Below the pieces are notes generated by a model. The model saw only the letters and a program-made list of their open reading frames with translations, did no database searches and was not told the origin of the DNA. Made by a program: the position numbers and the translations under genes. DNA of 64,000 bases from CAVQEG01 sp963711465 (GTDB lineage Bacteria; Bacteroidota; Ignavibacteria; OLB7): NCBI GenBank assembly GCA_963711465.1, contig CAVQEG010000001.1, positions 2,852,001-2,916,000 of the forward strand, given 5' to 3'. Below, in pieces: positions 8,192 to 17,652 of the stretch; position 1 is the stretch's first letter; each line of letters starts with the position of its first letter.

Positions 8192-10219
8192 CTAAATCGA
8201 CTCGATGGTGAATTCGACTCTTCGGTTGAGCTGGCGTCCTTCGTCGGTCGTGTTCGGTGCCACCGGCTTCGTTTCTCCGTAGCCGTGAGACGTCAGACGC
8301 GAGGCGGCTACACCGTGTGCGGTGAGGTAATCCGCCACCGCCTTCGCCCGCCGCTGCGAAAGCAGCTGATTATCTGCGTCCGATCCCACGTTGTCCGTGT
8401 GGCCGTCGACCGAAATGGTAATGCCCGGATTCGCCTTCAGAAATTCAGCCGCGCGATTGAGCTCGGAATACGACTCCGGTCGAAGATCCCATTTGCCCGT
8501 TGAGAAAAACACGTTGTTCAGCCGGATCGTCTTCCCGACCGCAATTGGAACCAGATAGAGATCCTTCTCTATCTCCTTGAATTTCATCAGCCCCGCCGTG
8601 TTCAAATTCTCGCTTATCGGATAGTATCCGTCGGCTTCTCCTCGGAATCCGAAGTTGGTCCCCGCGGGCAGCGAAATCGTGTACGAACCGTCGGCCGGAT
8701 TCGAACGGGCGATCCCCGCCTCCTCCCCGTTCGTCAGATTCTCATATCTGATATTTGCACCGATCGGTTTCCGTGTGGTCGCGTCGAATACCTTGCCGTG
8801 AACGAGGACGACGGACTCGGGGCGAAGTCCCTTCGGAAGCGCGACACGGAAGATATCGTCCGCTCCGTACGAATCGTTCGACGATGAGAAGTACGCGTAC
8901 TCTCCGGACGCCGGCACATAGTAGAAGGCGTCGTAGCCGGGCGTATTGACACCCGGTCCGAGGTTCTCCGGTTCCGACCAGTTGGTCCACGTCGAATCGA
9001 GTCGCCGCGTCAGGAAGATGTCGTTGCCACCATACCCGCTCAGTCCGTCGGTCGAGTAATACATGGTCACACCATCGGCGGCAATGAACGGTCCGACTTC
9101 GTCTCCCACGGTGTTGATTGTCGGACCCATGTTGAGCGGTGTCGTCCACGTGCCGTCATCCTTGAGGAATGTGACGTACAGATCGTGCTCGCCCTTCGTG
9201 TCGTGGCGTCTGACCGAGAGAAGAATTACCCTTCCATCAGGTGAGAACCCATAGGTGCCGGTGGAGCTTTCGTTGTAATCGTCATCGATTTCGACCGACT
9301 CCGGAAGACTCCATCCGGTCGCCGTTCGGTGCGACATCGAAATACCGGATGCGATCGAATTCCCGTTCGCATCGTATTTATTACCCAGCAGCAGTGTATT
9401 GCCGTCGGGACTGACGGCATTCACGTAGTTGTTTGCTTCGTTGTTGATTGGTGGGCCGATATTCACCGCTTCCGCCCAGCTTCCATCGCTGTTCATGGTC
9501 GAATACCATACGTCGCGACCGGCGTCGGCGCCGCCGACGTTATTCGGATCGCCCAAGCGGCTGACGTAAAGCGTGCGGCCGTCAGGAGAGATACCATCGG
9601 TGAGTTCGCTGGCAGCGGTATTGATGGTTCGGCCGAGGTGCTCCGGCTTGGCGATCGAGAGCGCTTCGGGCGCGAGATTGATCTCCATGGTAATTGGAGT
9701 ATCCGAATCGGATATACCGACAGCATCGAGTTCATTCCAACCGTCGACTTGTCCGGGTTCCAATGAAATCATCACCGCCTTCACGTTGTAGGGAGTGCGG
9801 TTCATGGAAATCGTGAGGACGCGGGTGGTGTCATCGATCGCCTGGGGGAGGGCCGAATACATCTGATGCTGGCGGTTGGCGTCGTCGATTGCGACGACGC
9901 GGGTGATGGCGCCGGGCGCGCAGCTCTCACCGATGGCCACCTGTCGGATGGGCATGGGGCGGTCGAATCCCACGGTAATGGACGCGGGCGCATCCGACTC
10001 GTAGCCGCTGTCGTCGGTGCCGACGGCCCACGCCAGGGGACTGTCGCCGCCGAGGGGCAGCGCGTTGGGTCTGCCGAGGATCTGCTCGGCGGAGCTGGTC
10101 GTGTCGCTGTACTGCGACGAATAGTCGATCACGCGGCTCGCCCACTGGACGTTCTGCGCAAACAACGTCGCGCCCGCCAGCAGGATTCCGCAGCTGCAGA
10201 GCGGAACCCGAAGTTTCAT
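8192..10219 (-). CDS. PD40 beta-propeller / OmpA C-terminal domain cell-envelope protein
   Basis: The 675-residue product begins with a signal peptide (MKLRVPLCSCGILLAGATLFA, cleavage expected before QNVQW). Residues about 230-470 contain WD40-like PD40 blades marked by SPDGRTLYVS, SPDGNTLLLG, SPDGRVILLSV and AADGVTMYYS. A carboxypeptidase-regulatory-like domain follows (about 490-560, KVFDATTRKPIGANIRYENL). The last 100 residues form an OmpA peptidoglycan-binding domain (SVDGHTDNVGSDADN, LSQRRAKAVADYL, GYGETKPVAPN). This arrangement is common in the FCB group and is expected to tie the outer membrane to peptidoglycan; exact function is unknown. The ATG at 10219 was chosen because it starts the signal peptide. 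It lies 46 bp downstream of the MoeB gene on the same strand. Its 3' end abuts repeat complex 2. Confidence 0.88.
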   Translation of the reverse strand: MKLRVPLCSCGILLAGATLFAQNVQWASRVIDYSSQYSDTTSSAEQILGRPNALPLGGDSPLAWAVGTDDSGYESDAPASITVGFDRPMPIRQVAIGESCAPGAITRVVAIDDANRQHQMYSALPQAIDDTTRVLTISMNRTPYNVKAVMISLEPGQVDGWNELDAVGISDSDTPITMEINLAPEALSIAKPEHLGRTINTAASELTDGISPDGRTLYVSRLGDPNNVGGADAGRDVWYSTMNSDGSWAEAVNIGPPINNEANNYVNAVSPDGNTLLLGNKYDANGNSIASGISMSHRTATGWSLPESVEIDDDYNESSTGTYGFSPDGRVILLSVRRHDTKGEHDLYVTFLKDDGTWTTPLNMGPTINTVGDEVGPFIAADGVTMYYSTDGLSGYGGNDIFLTRRLDSTWTNWSEPENLGPGVNTPGYDAFYYVPASGEYAYFSSSNDSYGADDIFRVALPKGLRPESVVLVHGKVFDATTRKPIGANIRYENLTNGEEAGIARSNPADGSYTISLPAGTNFGFRGEADGYYPISENLNTAGLMKFKEIEKDLYLVPIAVGKTIRLNNVFFSTGKWDLRPESYSELNRAAEFLKANPGITISVDGHTDNVGSDADNQLLSQRRAKAVADYLTAHGVAASRLTSHGYGETKPVAPNTTDEGRQLNRRVEFTIESI

Positions 10220-10265
10220 CGATGGAATTGGGTTGGCGGGGGGAGTGGAGCGGTACTGTGGAGTG

Positions 10266-11435
10266 TCAATATCGCACAACGCTCGTATCCACGCGCTCGG
10301 CCCAGGCATTGATGCCGCCGACGACGTTGAAGACGTTCGTGTACCCGAGACTTCGGAGGTAGTCAACGGCCTGTCCGGAGCGGCCGCCCATGCGACAGTG
10401 GACGTAGACGTTGCCCTGGCGGGGAATCTCTCCGGTCCGGGCTCGAAGCTGGCTCAGGGGAATGAGTCGGCCGCCGATGTTCGAAATCAGGTACTCGTCC
10501 TCTTCGCGAACATCGATCAGTACATGCGGTTCGCCGGACTCGCGCGCGCGCGCGAGCTCCTCGACGGTGATTTCTGGTCTGCTCATCGTGTCATGCCCGC
10601 TGGTTGAGTGGATTGCATCGCCTCGCCCCGGAACGCCGCAGAACTGTTCGTAGTCGATCGGCTCGGTGATCGTCGGATGCTCGCCGCAGACGGGGCACTC
10701 GGGATCGCGCCGCAGCCGCAGCTCGTGCGTACGCATCCGGAGCGCATCGTAGATCAGCAGCCGTCCGACGAGCGGTTCGCCGATTCCCACCAGAAGCTTG
10801 ATTGCCTCGGTGGCCTGCATGGCGCCGATGACGCCGGGCAGAATTCCCAGCACACCTCCCTCGGCGCAGTCGGGAACGCTTCCCGGCGGCGGGGGATCGG
10901 GGTACAGGCACCGGTAGCACGGACCGTTCTCGGCCCAGAAGACCGAGACCTGTCCCTCGAAGCGGTAGATCGAGCCGTAGACGTTCGGAATGCCGAGGAA
11001 GACGGCGACGTCGTTGCTGAGGTAGCGGGTCGGAAAGTTGTCCGTGCCGTCGACGATCAGGTCGTAGCCGCCGGCGATCCGCATGGCGTTGTCGCTGGTG
11101 AACGGCTCGGCGTAGGTAATGATTTCGACGTTGGGGTTCAGATCGGCCAGCCGTTCCCGCGCGGAGTCGACCTTGCGGCGTCCGATCGCGGAGGTGGAGT
11201 GCAGGATCTGTCGCTGCAGGTTGGTGCGGTCGACCACATCGGCGTCGATGATGCCGATGTGCCCGATGCCCGCGGCGGTCAGGTAGAGCGCTGCCGGTGA
11301 ACCGAGTCCACCGGCTCCGATCAGCAGCACGCGCGAGTGCTTCAGCCGACGCTGTCCTTCGAAGCCAACGTCGGGCAGCGTCAGATGGCGACTGTAGCGC
11401 GCGAGTTCTTCTGATGTCAGTGCACCGGTCTTCAT
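10266..11435 (-). CDS. moeB: MoeB/ThiF-type adenylyltransferase fused to a rhodanese domain
   Basis: The 389-residue product has an E1-like ThiF/MoeB domain (about residues 5-260) and a C-terminal rhodanese domain (about 290-385). The nucleotide-binding loop is GAGGLGSPAALYL; DRTNLQRQ and DGTDNFPTRYL are also typical. Zinc ligands are CYRC and CPVC, and the Cys of PDCAEGGVLG is in the catalytic position. The rhodanese active-site loop is CRMGGRS. Such proteins adenylate the C-terminal glycine of MoaD- or ThiS-like sulfur carriers and transfer sulfur to it, as MoeZ and human MOCS3 do. Which carrier it serves cannot be told here, because no moaD, thiS or other moa gene is nearby. The start at 11435 overlaps the stop of the upstream cupin gene (ATGA), so the two are translationally coupled. 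Confidence 0.9.
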   Translation of the reverse strand: MKTGALTSEELARYSRHLTLPDVGFEGQRRLKHSRVLLIGAGGLGSPAALYLTAAGIGHIGIIDADVVDRTNLQRQILHSTSAIGRRKVDSARERLADLNPNVEIITYAEPFTSDNAMRIAGGYDLIVDGTDNFPTRYLSNDVAVFLGIPNVYGSIYRFEGQVSVFWAENGPCYRCLYPDPPPPGSVPDCAEGGVLGILPGVIGAMQATEAIKLLVGIGEPLVGRLLIYDALRMRTHELRLRRDPECPVCGEHPTITEPIDYEQFCGVPGRGDAIHSTSGHDTMSRPEITVEELARARESGEPHVLIDVREEDEYLISNIGGRLIPLSQLRARTGEIPRQGNVYVHCRMGGRSGQAVDYLRSLGYTNVFNVVGGINAWAERVDTSVVRY

Positions 11436-11965
11436 CCGTTGTTCGGCTCCCAGATGTCGGTGAGAATCGTGTCCCAGGGAAATCGGATCTCGTCGGACGG
11501 ATCGTACGGCTCCGACTGCAGGTTCACCACGATCGTCTCCGGCGCCGAAAGCGCCTTCCAGCCATGCAGCACACCGGGCGGGATCAGGATCAGCGCCGGC
11601 CGCTGCACGCCGACGATCCAGCTCTCGACGCATCCGTGCGTCGGAGAGTCCTCGCGCACATCGACGCAGACCACCTGCATCTTACCGCGAGTGATCACGA
11701 ACTGGTCGGTGTGCAGCGCGTGCAGGTGCCACGCCTTGATCACGCCGTGATCGGTTGCCGACTGGTAGATATGCTTCGGGACGATCCATTCCTCCCCCCG
11801 ATCGATCCATGGCAGACTCCACATCTCGATCACGTCGCCACGACCGTCGAGGTGTGTCTGGAGGTGCTTCATCCGCATACCCTCGATGCCCGCGGGTGCA
11901 GTCCGACTGCGATTCAGCGGAATGGAGCGAAGCCGGTCAACCGTGAGATCGGGTACAGAGATCAT
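11432..11965 (-). CDS. RmlC-like cupin (dTDP-sugar 3,5-epimerase family)
   Basis: The 177-residue product resembles dTDP-4-dehydrorhamnose 3,5-epimerase in its second half: VVCVDVREDSPTHG, then LILIPPGVLHGWKAL and YDPSDEIRFPWD correspond to the family's DVRxxSPTxG, IPxGxAHG and W-D blocks. The usual RGLHxQ around the catalytic His is replaced by KAWHLHALHTDQF, so it may be an isomerase of another sugar or a non-epimerase relative. The ATG at 11965 was chosen because upstream sequence has no family similarity. It overlaps moeB by four bases. No other nucleotide-sugar genes are adjacent, so its substrate is unclear. Confidence 0.7.
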   Translation of the reverse strand: MISVPDLTVDRLRSIPLNRSRTAPAGIEGMRMKHLQTHLDGRGDVIEMWSLPWIDRGEEWIVPKHIYQSATDHGVIKAWHLHALHTDQFVITRGKMQVVCVDVREDSPTHGCVESWIVGVQRPALILIPPGVLHGWKALSAPETIVVNLQSEPYDPSDEIRFPWDTILTDIWEPNNG

Positions 11966-12059
11966 GGTGGGAAAATAGGAGGCGGAGCCGGTCCGGCGTA
12001 TGACCGTCGACAGGTTCCGCCGCCGGCGCGTCCGGGTCGGCTCTCCAGAGCCGTTTCCG

Positions 12060-12067
12060 TATCTTCG
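12060..12067 (+). promoter_or_regulatory. candidate -7 element upstream of acyl-CoA dehydrogenase
   Basis: TATCTTCG is one base from the Bacteroidota -7 consensus TAnnTTTG and lies 84 bp before the start codon at 12151. No clear TTG or TTTC is seen 19-21 bp upstream, so this is only a partial match. Confidence 0.3.
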
Positions 12068-12150
12068 TGGTCTTGTTTCCGTTGAAAGCCATCCGGGAAG
12101 CACCTTCCACCCGACACCTGTCCGACACGCACGAATTGACTGACACGACT

Positions 12151-13314
12151 ATGGAAATCGACGTCACCTCGGGATACGACACATCGCTGAGCGACGAGCA
12201 GGCTGCGATTCGAGCTCTGGCGCGGGACTTCGCCGAACAGGAAATCCGGCCGGTCGTGATGCAGTTCGATGAGTCACAGGAGTTTCCCGCCGACCTCTTC
12301 GGCAAGATGGCTGCGCTGGGCTTCCTCGGCGTGATGGTGCCGACCGAGTATGACGGTGCGGGACTCGGCGCGGTCGAATTCTCCCTCATCGTCGAGGAAA
12401 TCGCTCGCGTCGATCCGTCGGTGGCGCTCGGTGTAGCCGCGCACAACGGCCTCTGCTCGGGACACATCCTGAAGTTCGGCTCCGAGGAGTTGAAGCGGAA
12501 ATACCTCCCCCGGCTGGCGACCGGTCAGTCGATGGGCGCCTGGGGACTGACCGAGCCGGGCTCCGGTTCCGACGCCAGCGGAATGCAGACGACCGCCAGA
12601 CGTGACGGCGACGAGTGGGTGCTCAACGGGCGGAAGAATTTCATCACGCACGGCACCGTCGGTCAGATTGCCGTAATCATGGCCGTCACCGACCGCGACA
12701 AGGGCGCCCACGGCATCTCCGCGTTCGTCCTCGATAAGTCGATGCCGGGTTTCAGCGCCGATAAGAAGGAGAACAAGCTCGGAATGCGCTCCAGCGACAC
12801 GTCGAGTCTGGTGATGGAGGATGTGCGCGTGCCCGCAGCCAATCTCATCGGTGGTGAGGGCGAGGGATTCATCCAGGCGCTGCAGATCCTCGACGGCGGC
12901 CGCGTCTCGATCGCGGCACTGTCGGTGGGACTCGCCCAGGGCGCGCTCGAGGCGTCATTGCGCTACGCGACCGAACGGCGGCAGTTCGGCTCGGAACTCG
13001 CCGGCTTCCAGGCCATCCAGTTCAAGCTCGCCGCGATGGCGACCGAAATCGAAGCGGCGCGGCTGATGACCCTGCGCTCGGCATGGCTGCGCGATCGCGG
13101 CGAGGACTTCAAGATCGCGGCGTCGAAGGCGAAGTACTTTGCCAGCGAGGTCTCCGTCCGCGCAGCCACCGAAGCGGTGCAGATCCACGGCGGCTACGGA
13201 TACATCAAGGAGTATCCGGTCGAGAAATACTACCGCGACGCCAAACTCCTGACGATCGGCGAGGGGACCTCCGAGATTCAGAAAATCGTGATCGCACGCG
13301 ATCTCCTCTCCTGA
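12151..13314 (+). CDS. acyl-CoA dehydrogenase
   Basis: The 387-residue product matches short/medium-chain acyl-CoA dehydrogenases along its length. These flavoenzymes introduce the 2,3-double bond into acyl-CoA, passing electrons to electron-transfer flavoprotein. Visible blocks are LTEPGSGSDASGMQT (FAD/substrate region), NGRKNFITHG, LGMRSSDTSSLVMEDVRVP, ERRQFGSELAGFQAIQFKLA and the C-terminal IHGGYGYIKEYPVEKYYRD followed by IGEGTSEIQ, whose Glu is the usual catalytic base. The start MEIDVTSGYDTSLSDEQ at 12151 gives the normal family length. It is similar to, but clearly distinct from, the enzyme encoded at 50918-52075. Substrate chain length cannot be told from sequence alone. Confidence 0.93.
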   Translation: MEIDVTSGYDTSLSDEQAAIRALARDFAEQEIRPVVMQFDESQEFPADLFGKMAALGFLGVMVPTEYDGAGLGAVEFSLIVEEIARVDPSVALGVAAHNGLCSGHILKFGSEELKRKYLPRLATGQSMGAWGLTEPGSGSDASGMQTTARRDGDEWVLNGRKNFITHGTVGQIAVIMAVTDRDKGAHGISAFVLDKSMPGFSADKKENKLGMRSSDTSSLVMEDVRVPAANLIGGEGEGFIQALQILDGGRVSIAALSVGLAQGALEASLRYATERRQFGSELAGFQAIQFKLAAMATEIEAARLMTLRSAWLRDRGEDFKIAASKAKYFASEVSVRAATEAVQIHGGYGYIKEYPVEKYYRDAKLLTIGEGTSEIQKIVIARDLLS

Positions 13315-13398
13315 ACCGGCTCCATCGACTTCCCGGTATACCGTTTGTAACGACGCCCGATGCAACCAGCGCGGCGCACGCGTGTTTTCATTGATCCT

Positions 13399-13983
13399 AT
13401 GCCAAAGACCGCTGCGAAGTCTGACGATCCCATGGAGCTGAGTCTCAAGATCGAAGAACTGTTTCGACGGGACAGGAACAAGCTCATCGGCTACATCCGT
13501 GAGCGGGTACGCTCGCGCGAGGAGGCCGAGGATATCCTCCAGGATGTATTCGCAAACGTCCTCGCATCGGCGCAGACGGTCACCACGCCGATCGAGAACG
13601 TCGCCGCCTGGGTCTTCACCGCCGTTCGCAACCGCATCATCGACTTCTATCGAAAGAAGCGGCCACAGTCGTTCACCGATACGATCTACAGCGACGACGA
13701 AGGCGACATCGCGTCGTTCGAGAACTTCCTGAGCGACGTCACGCTCTCGCCCGAGCGGAGTCTGACCAGCCGCACGATTCGCGAGGCGCTCCTGATCGCC
13801 CTCGACGAACTGCCAAAGGAGCAGAAGTTCGCCTTCGTAAAGAATGAATTCGAAGGTGTGAGCTTCAGAGAGATGGCGGAGGAGACGGGTGAGAATATCA
13901 ACACGCTGCTTGCCCGAAAGCGCTATGCCGTCCTCTACCTCCGCAAGCGCCTCAAGGAGCTCTACGATAATCTGAACGCGTAG
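13399..13983 (+). CDS. RNA polymerase sigma factor, ECF-like sigma-70 family
   Basis: The 194-residue product has a region 2 (about residues 15-85; REEAEDILQDVFANVLAS and AVRNRIIDFYRKKRP) and a region 4 helix-turn-helix (about 125-185; ALDELPKEQKFAFVKNEFEG, then REMAEETGENINTLLARKRYAVLYLRKRLKEL). These are the hallmarks of extracytoplasmic-function sigma factors. No anti-sigma gene with a recognisable zinc finger is adjacent: the next gene is convergent and encodes a small lipoprotein. The chosen ATG at 13399 gives a short leader before region 2; an ATG at 13432 is also possible. Confidence 0.88.
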   Translation: MPKTAAKSDDPMELSLKIEELFRRDRNKLIGYIRERVRSREEAEDILQDVFANVLASAQTVTTPIENVAAWVFTAVRNRIIDFYRKKRPQSFTDTIYSDDEGDIASFENFLSDVTLSPERSLTSRTIREALLIALDELPKEQKFAFVKNEFEGVSFREMAEETGENINTLLARKRYAVLYLRKRLKELYDNLNA

Positions 13984-13989
13984 CGGTGT

Positions 13990-14457
13990 CTATCGGGTCA
14001 TCGCGAACGGTGTTCCCAGCGTGTAGTCGAGCGACGCGTTCATCTGCGCGTCTGCGTCCGGGAAGATGATGATCACGCGATCGGTGGAATAGAACCGCAC
14101 AGGTGGCTTCAGCTCGGCGGATTCGTCGCCGATGCGCACTGACGAACCCGACACCACGATCGACGACTTCACCGCCTGCACGTCCTTCGGCGAATCGAAT
14201 TCGAAGACCTCCAGCCGACGCCCGTTGACGGTGAAAACATAGCCGGGATCGTCGAAGAACGGTTCGTCCACGCGATCGGTCACCTCCGCCTGATATCCAC
14301 TCGCCTTCAGCAACTGAAAGACTCCGTAGGACGGACTGGCCACGTCGATCTCCGGACCTCCATCGCGTCCCACGTACGGATCGGAATCCGAGCAGGCGCC
14401 GAGGACGAGGGCGAGCGCGACGATGGCGGCGAACCGGCAGAGGTGCCGTGCGTTCAT
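13990..14457 (-). CDS. small putative lipoprotein
   Basis: The 155-residue product begins with a lipoprotein signal (MNARHLCRFAAIVALALVLGACSDSD; lipobox LGAC, lipidated Cys about residue 22). The mature part contains VFTVNGRRLEVFEF and RFYSTDRVIIIFPDAD and shows no domain I can name. The ATG overlaps the stop of the upstream aldehyde dehydrogenase gene (ATGA), so both are on one message. The 3' end faces the sigma factor gene with 6 bp between the stop codons. Confidence 0.75.
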   Translation of the reverse strand: MNARHLCRFAAIVALALVLGACSDSDPYVGRDGGPEIDVASPSYGVFQLLKASGYQAEVTDRVDEPFFDDPGYVFTVNGRRLEVFEFDSPKDVQAVKSSIVVSGSSVRIGDESAELKPPVRFYSTDRVIIIFPDADAQMNASLDYTLGTPFAMTR

Positions 14458-15830
14458 GCGATCCAGACGGTCTTGACGTTGACGAACTCACGGATCCCGA
14501 AGACGCCGAGTTCGCGGCCGACGCCGGAGTGACGGATGCCGCCGAAGGGCAGGCGCGGGTCGGACTTGACCAGGCCGTTGATGAACACGCTGCCGGCGGC
14601 CAGATCGCGTACGAATCGATCGCGTTCCGACTCGTCGGTCGTCCACGCCGATGCACCGAGACCGAACGTGGTGTCGTTGGCCATGGCGACGGCTGCCTCG
14701 ATGTCGTCGACGGTGATCAGTGCGGCGACGGGACCGAACGTCTCCTCGGTGAAGGCGGGCATACCGGGTCGCACATCGGCGAGGATCGTGGGAGCGTAGT
14801 AGAAGCCGGTGCGCTCGAGCGGACCGCCGCCGGTGACGAGGCGGGCGCCCACCTCGATGGAGCGACGAACCTTGTCGTGGAGGTCGTCGACGAACCTGCG
14901 TTCGGCGAGCGGACCGATCTGGACGGATTCATCTGCGGGATCACCGACGACGAGCGCTTCAAATTTCTTCTTCATGCGTCGTTCGAATTCCTCGGCGATG
15001 TCGCGATGGAGGATGAAGCGTTTGGCGGCGATGCAGCTCTGTCCGTTGTTGATGGTGCGCGCGGTCACGGCGGTAGCGACGGCGGCATCGAGGTCGGCGC
15101 TCGGCATGACGACAAAGGGATCGCTGCCGCCGAGCTCGAGCACGACGTGCTTGATGGCTTCGCCCGCGGCGCGACCGACGCTTCGGCCGGCGCGTTCGCT
15201 GCCGGTAAGCGTGGCCGCGGCGATGCGTTCGTCGGCGATGATACGGGCGACCACCTCGGGCGTATCATCCCTGGTGACGAGGACGGTCTGGAAGCAGCCG
15301 TCAGGGAAACCGGCGTCGGCGAATACGTCGGCGATCGCCAGGGCGCAGCCGGGGACGTTCTCCGAATGCTTGAGGATGCCGACGTTGCCGGCCATCAGGG
15401 CCGGGGCCGCGAAGCGGAAACACTGCCACAGGGGGAAATTCCACGGCATGATTGCCAGCACCGGACCGAGCGGTTGGAAGGCGACGTAGCTGATCGAGGC
15501 ATCGGTCTGGACGCTCTGGCGGGCGAGGAAGCCGTCGGCATGTTCGGCGTAGTAGTCGCAGACCCAGGCGCACTTCTCGACTTCGCTGCGGGCGGCGGCG
15601 ATCGGCTTGCCCATTTCTGCGGTCATCAGCTCCGCGTAGCGATCGGTACGCTCGCGGAGGATCTCCGCCGCGCGACGCATCCACGCCGCGCGGCGATCGA
15701 TCGGAACGTACCTGTAGTGGGCAAAGCCCTCGGCGGCACGCCGGATGGCGCGCTCGATGCTCTCGGAGTCATCGACCGGATAGGTGGCGATCGCCTCCTC
15801 GGTCGCCGGATTGACGGCGGAGAGTGTCAT
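14454..15830 (-). CDS. NAD(P)-dependent aldehyde dehydrogenase, succinate-semialdehyde dehydrogenase type
   Basis: The 458-residue product is a full-length aldehyde dehydrogenase. The catalytic Cys sits in NNGQSCIAAKRF (about residue 261) and the general-base Glu in VLELGGSDPFVV (about 227). The oxyanion Asn is in IMPWNFPLWQCFRFAAPAL. TEETFGPVAAL and LPFGGIRHSGVGRELG are further family blocks. Its length and short N-terminus are like the Sad/GabD2 group that oxidises succinate semialdehyde to succinate, but other aldehydes are possible. It forms an operon with the downstream lipoprotein gene. Confidence 0.88.
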   Translation of the reverse strand: MTLSAVNPATEEAIATYPVDDSESIERAIRRAAEGFAHYRYVPIDRRAAWMRRAAEILRERTDRYAELMTAEMGKPIAAARSEVEKCAWVCDYYAEHADGFLARQSVQTDASISYVAFQPLGPVLAIMPWNFPLWQCFRFAAPALMAGNVGILKHSENVPGCALAIADVFADAGFPDGCFQTVLVTRDDTPEVVARIIADERIAAATLTGSERAGRSVGRAAGEAIKHVVLELGGSDPFVVMPSADLDAAVATAVTARTINNGQSCIAAKRFILHRDIAEEFERRMKKKFEALVVGDPADESVQIGPLAERRFVDDLHDKVRRSIEVGARLVTGGGPLERTGFYYAPTILADVRPGMPAFTEETFGPVAALITVDDIEAAVAMANDTTFGLGASAWTTDESERDRFVRDLAAGSVFINGLVKSDPRLPFGGIRHSGVGRELGVFGIREFVNVKTVWIA

Positions 15831-15864
15831 GCTCGCATCGACGGAAGTTGTGCGTGTGCGGTTC

Positions 15865-16362
15865 TCAGCGGTCCCTGGCGACCGGCTCCCTCCGGTCGTT
15901 CTCCACCTTTCCGTCTTCGTGCCAGAACGAGTCGTTGGGATTGAAGCAGTCGAAGCAGGAGACGTAGAGGTCGGCGTCGAGGGAAGCGAGGCGGCGCATG
16001 GTCTCGGCCTTGAAGCGCATGTTCATCATGCCGATGGCCGAGGCGAGGGTAAAGTAGAAGTAGACGCGCTCGGCGCCTGCTTCGCGAATGCGATCCATGT
16101 GGGGTTCGATCGCATCGATCACGCAGACGAGCTGGTGATCGCGGCACTGATTGACCTCATCGCTGGATGTGACTTCGTAGCACCAGACGCCTTCGTCGTA
16201 GGAGGCGCCTCCCTTCCTGTTCGGTCGCGGGTCGCCGGTACGGGCGGCGGTGGTGGGCTCGAGGCCGGTGAGCCTGGTGATCGTCTCGGGATCGAGATCC
16301 CGGCCGACGATGTTGAGCTCGACGCTGAAATCATTGAGTGTGTGGTCGGGTGCGTTAGCCAT
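15865..16362 (-). CDS. DUF4279 domain protein
   Basis: The 165-residue product has the DUF4279 pattern: an opening FSVELNIVGRDLDPETITRLTGLEPT, then GVWCYEVTSSDEV and a central YFYFTLASAIGMMNMRF. Family members are small cytoplasmic proteins of unknown role, sometimes found near immunity genes. It is encoded 34 bp upstream of the aldehyde dehydrogenase on the same strand. Nothing in the context suggests a function. Confidence 0.7.
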   Translation of the reverse strand: MANAPDHTLNDFSVELNIVGRDLDPETITRLTGLEPTTAARTGDPRPNRKGGASYDEGVWCYEVTSSDEVNQCRDHQLVCVIDAIEPHMDRIREAGAERVYFYFTLASAIGMMNMRFKAETMRRLASLDADLYVSCFDCFNPNDSFWHEDGKVENDRREPVARDR

Positions 16363-16511
16363 ACTGCATCAGGTCGCAAATGTGGAAGGGGTTGATGTCT
16401 CCGCTGTTGGGTTGTTTCGACGGCGAGTCCGTTGGCACCCGCCAGGAAGGTGAGTTCGCGGGTAAGGACGCACGGCATCGCCGGTCATTTTGCCCGGATG
16501 GAAAATTGGGT

Positions 16512-17603
16512 TCAACCGGGAGAGCCGGACGATCCGGTGGTCCCTTCGTCGGAGAGGGATTCGACCGAGCGGTTCCAACGGCGTGCCATCACCAGCAGCA
16601 TGACGAGTCCGATTGCGATGACGGTGAACTCGCGGGCACGCTTGAGAACGACGAGGCGGGCGGCGACGCCGACGGCATCGGGCACACCATGCATGGACAT
16701 GAGCCCGGCGATCGTCCAGTCCTGTCCGCCGAGTCCGATGGGGATGACGAAGACGACCATGCGGACGACGGCGCTGACGCCGTCGATCGCGTAGGCGTCG
16801 TGCAGCCCGAGTCCGGCACCGAGCCAGTGGAGGATCAGCCACGCCTCGACGCCGTTGAGCGACCAGGCGATGAAGGCACAGACGACGGCGATGCTCATGC
16901 GGCCGCCCTGACGGCGGGTCGCATCGCTCAGGAGCTCCTCGACGCGGTGGACCTCGGCGACGAGTGCATTCCACCGGTCCGACCACCGGCGGTCACGCGA
17001 GGTGGGCACCAGCCAGCGTTGCATCGGCTGGAACCAGATCATGGCGCCGAGGAGGGCGGCCATGGCGAGGAAGATGCCGGCCGCAGCGATGAGCACGAAC
17101 GCGGCGAGATGACTGGTGCCGAAGACGCGTGCGCTGGCGGTGTTGATCAGCCCGTAGCTGAGCGCCAGCGCCGTGACCACGTAGGCCGCCTGACCGGAGA
17201 TGAGGGTGAACTTGCCGAGGAGGAAGCAGGTCGTCGCTTCGGCACGCGACATGGTCGTCTGCCGCATCAGCATTCCGATCTTCATCGGTTCGCCGATGAG
17301 CGCTCCGCCCGGCAGCGTGTTAGTGATCGCCTCGCCGCGAAGCCGAATCGAAATCAACGTTCGCAACGGCGGACGATCATCGCCGCAGACGAGCCACCAG
17401 CTGACGGTCTCTATCCAGTAGTTGACGACCATGAGCGCTGCGATCATCGCCAGCAGGCGCGGCAGCGACCGGGTCGACCAGGAGGGAATCGCGGTGAAGT
17501 CGACGTGACGAACCAGCAGCGTGAACAGACCGATGCCGACCACCGCGAGCACCGGCTGCACGATCCAGCTCACCTTCCAGCGCGATGTGCTCTGAGCGGT
17601 CAT
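16512..17603 (-). CDS. flippase-like integral membrane protein (lysylphosphatidylglycerol synthase transmembrane family)
   Basis: The 363-residue product is highly hydrophobic with about eight membrane segments. It contains the family phrases SIRLRGEAITNTLPGGALIGEPMKI and IPIGLGGQDWTIAGLM, which correspond to the conserved N-x-x-P-G-G and glycine-rich positions of the MprF transmembrane/AglD/HpnL group (PF03706). It lacks the soluble aminoacyl-transferase domain of true MprF. Family members are thought to move lipid-linked molecules across the membrane; the substrate here is unknown. It stands alone upstream of the DUF4279 gene with about 149 bp between. Confidence 0.75.
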   Translation of the reverse strand: MTAQSTSRWKVSWIVQPVLAVVGIGLFTLLVRHVDFTAIPSWSTRSLPRLLAMIAALMVVNYWIETVSWWLVCGDDRPPLRTLISIRLRGEAITNTLPGGALIGEPMKIGMLMRQTTMSRAEATTCFLLGKFTLISGQAAYVVTALALSYGLINTASARVFGTSHLAAFVLIAAAGIFLAMAALLGAMIWFQPMQRWLVPTSRDRRWSDRWNALVAEVHRVEELLSDATRRQGGRMSIAVVCAFIAWSLNGVEAWLILHWLGAGLGLHDAYAIDGVSAVVRMVVFVIPIGLGGQDWTIAGLMSMHGVPDAVGVAARLVVLKRAREFTVIAIGLVMLLVMARRWNRSVESLSDEGTTGSSGSPG

Positions 17604-17652
17604 CGAATCGCGGCTCTCACAGAGGACGCCAGGGGCGGGAACCGAGCGGCGA

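Noticed and set aside
4516..8195. Several open frames of 180-485 codons on both strands within the repeat complexes
   Set aside because: Their products are Arg/Pro/Ser-rich echoes of the repeats (RTRGHPRG, HPRTSPRS), all frames are open because the DNA is very GC-rich, and mixed 30/31-bp units would shift any coding frame.
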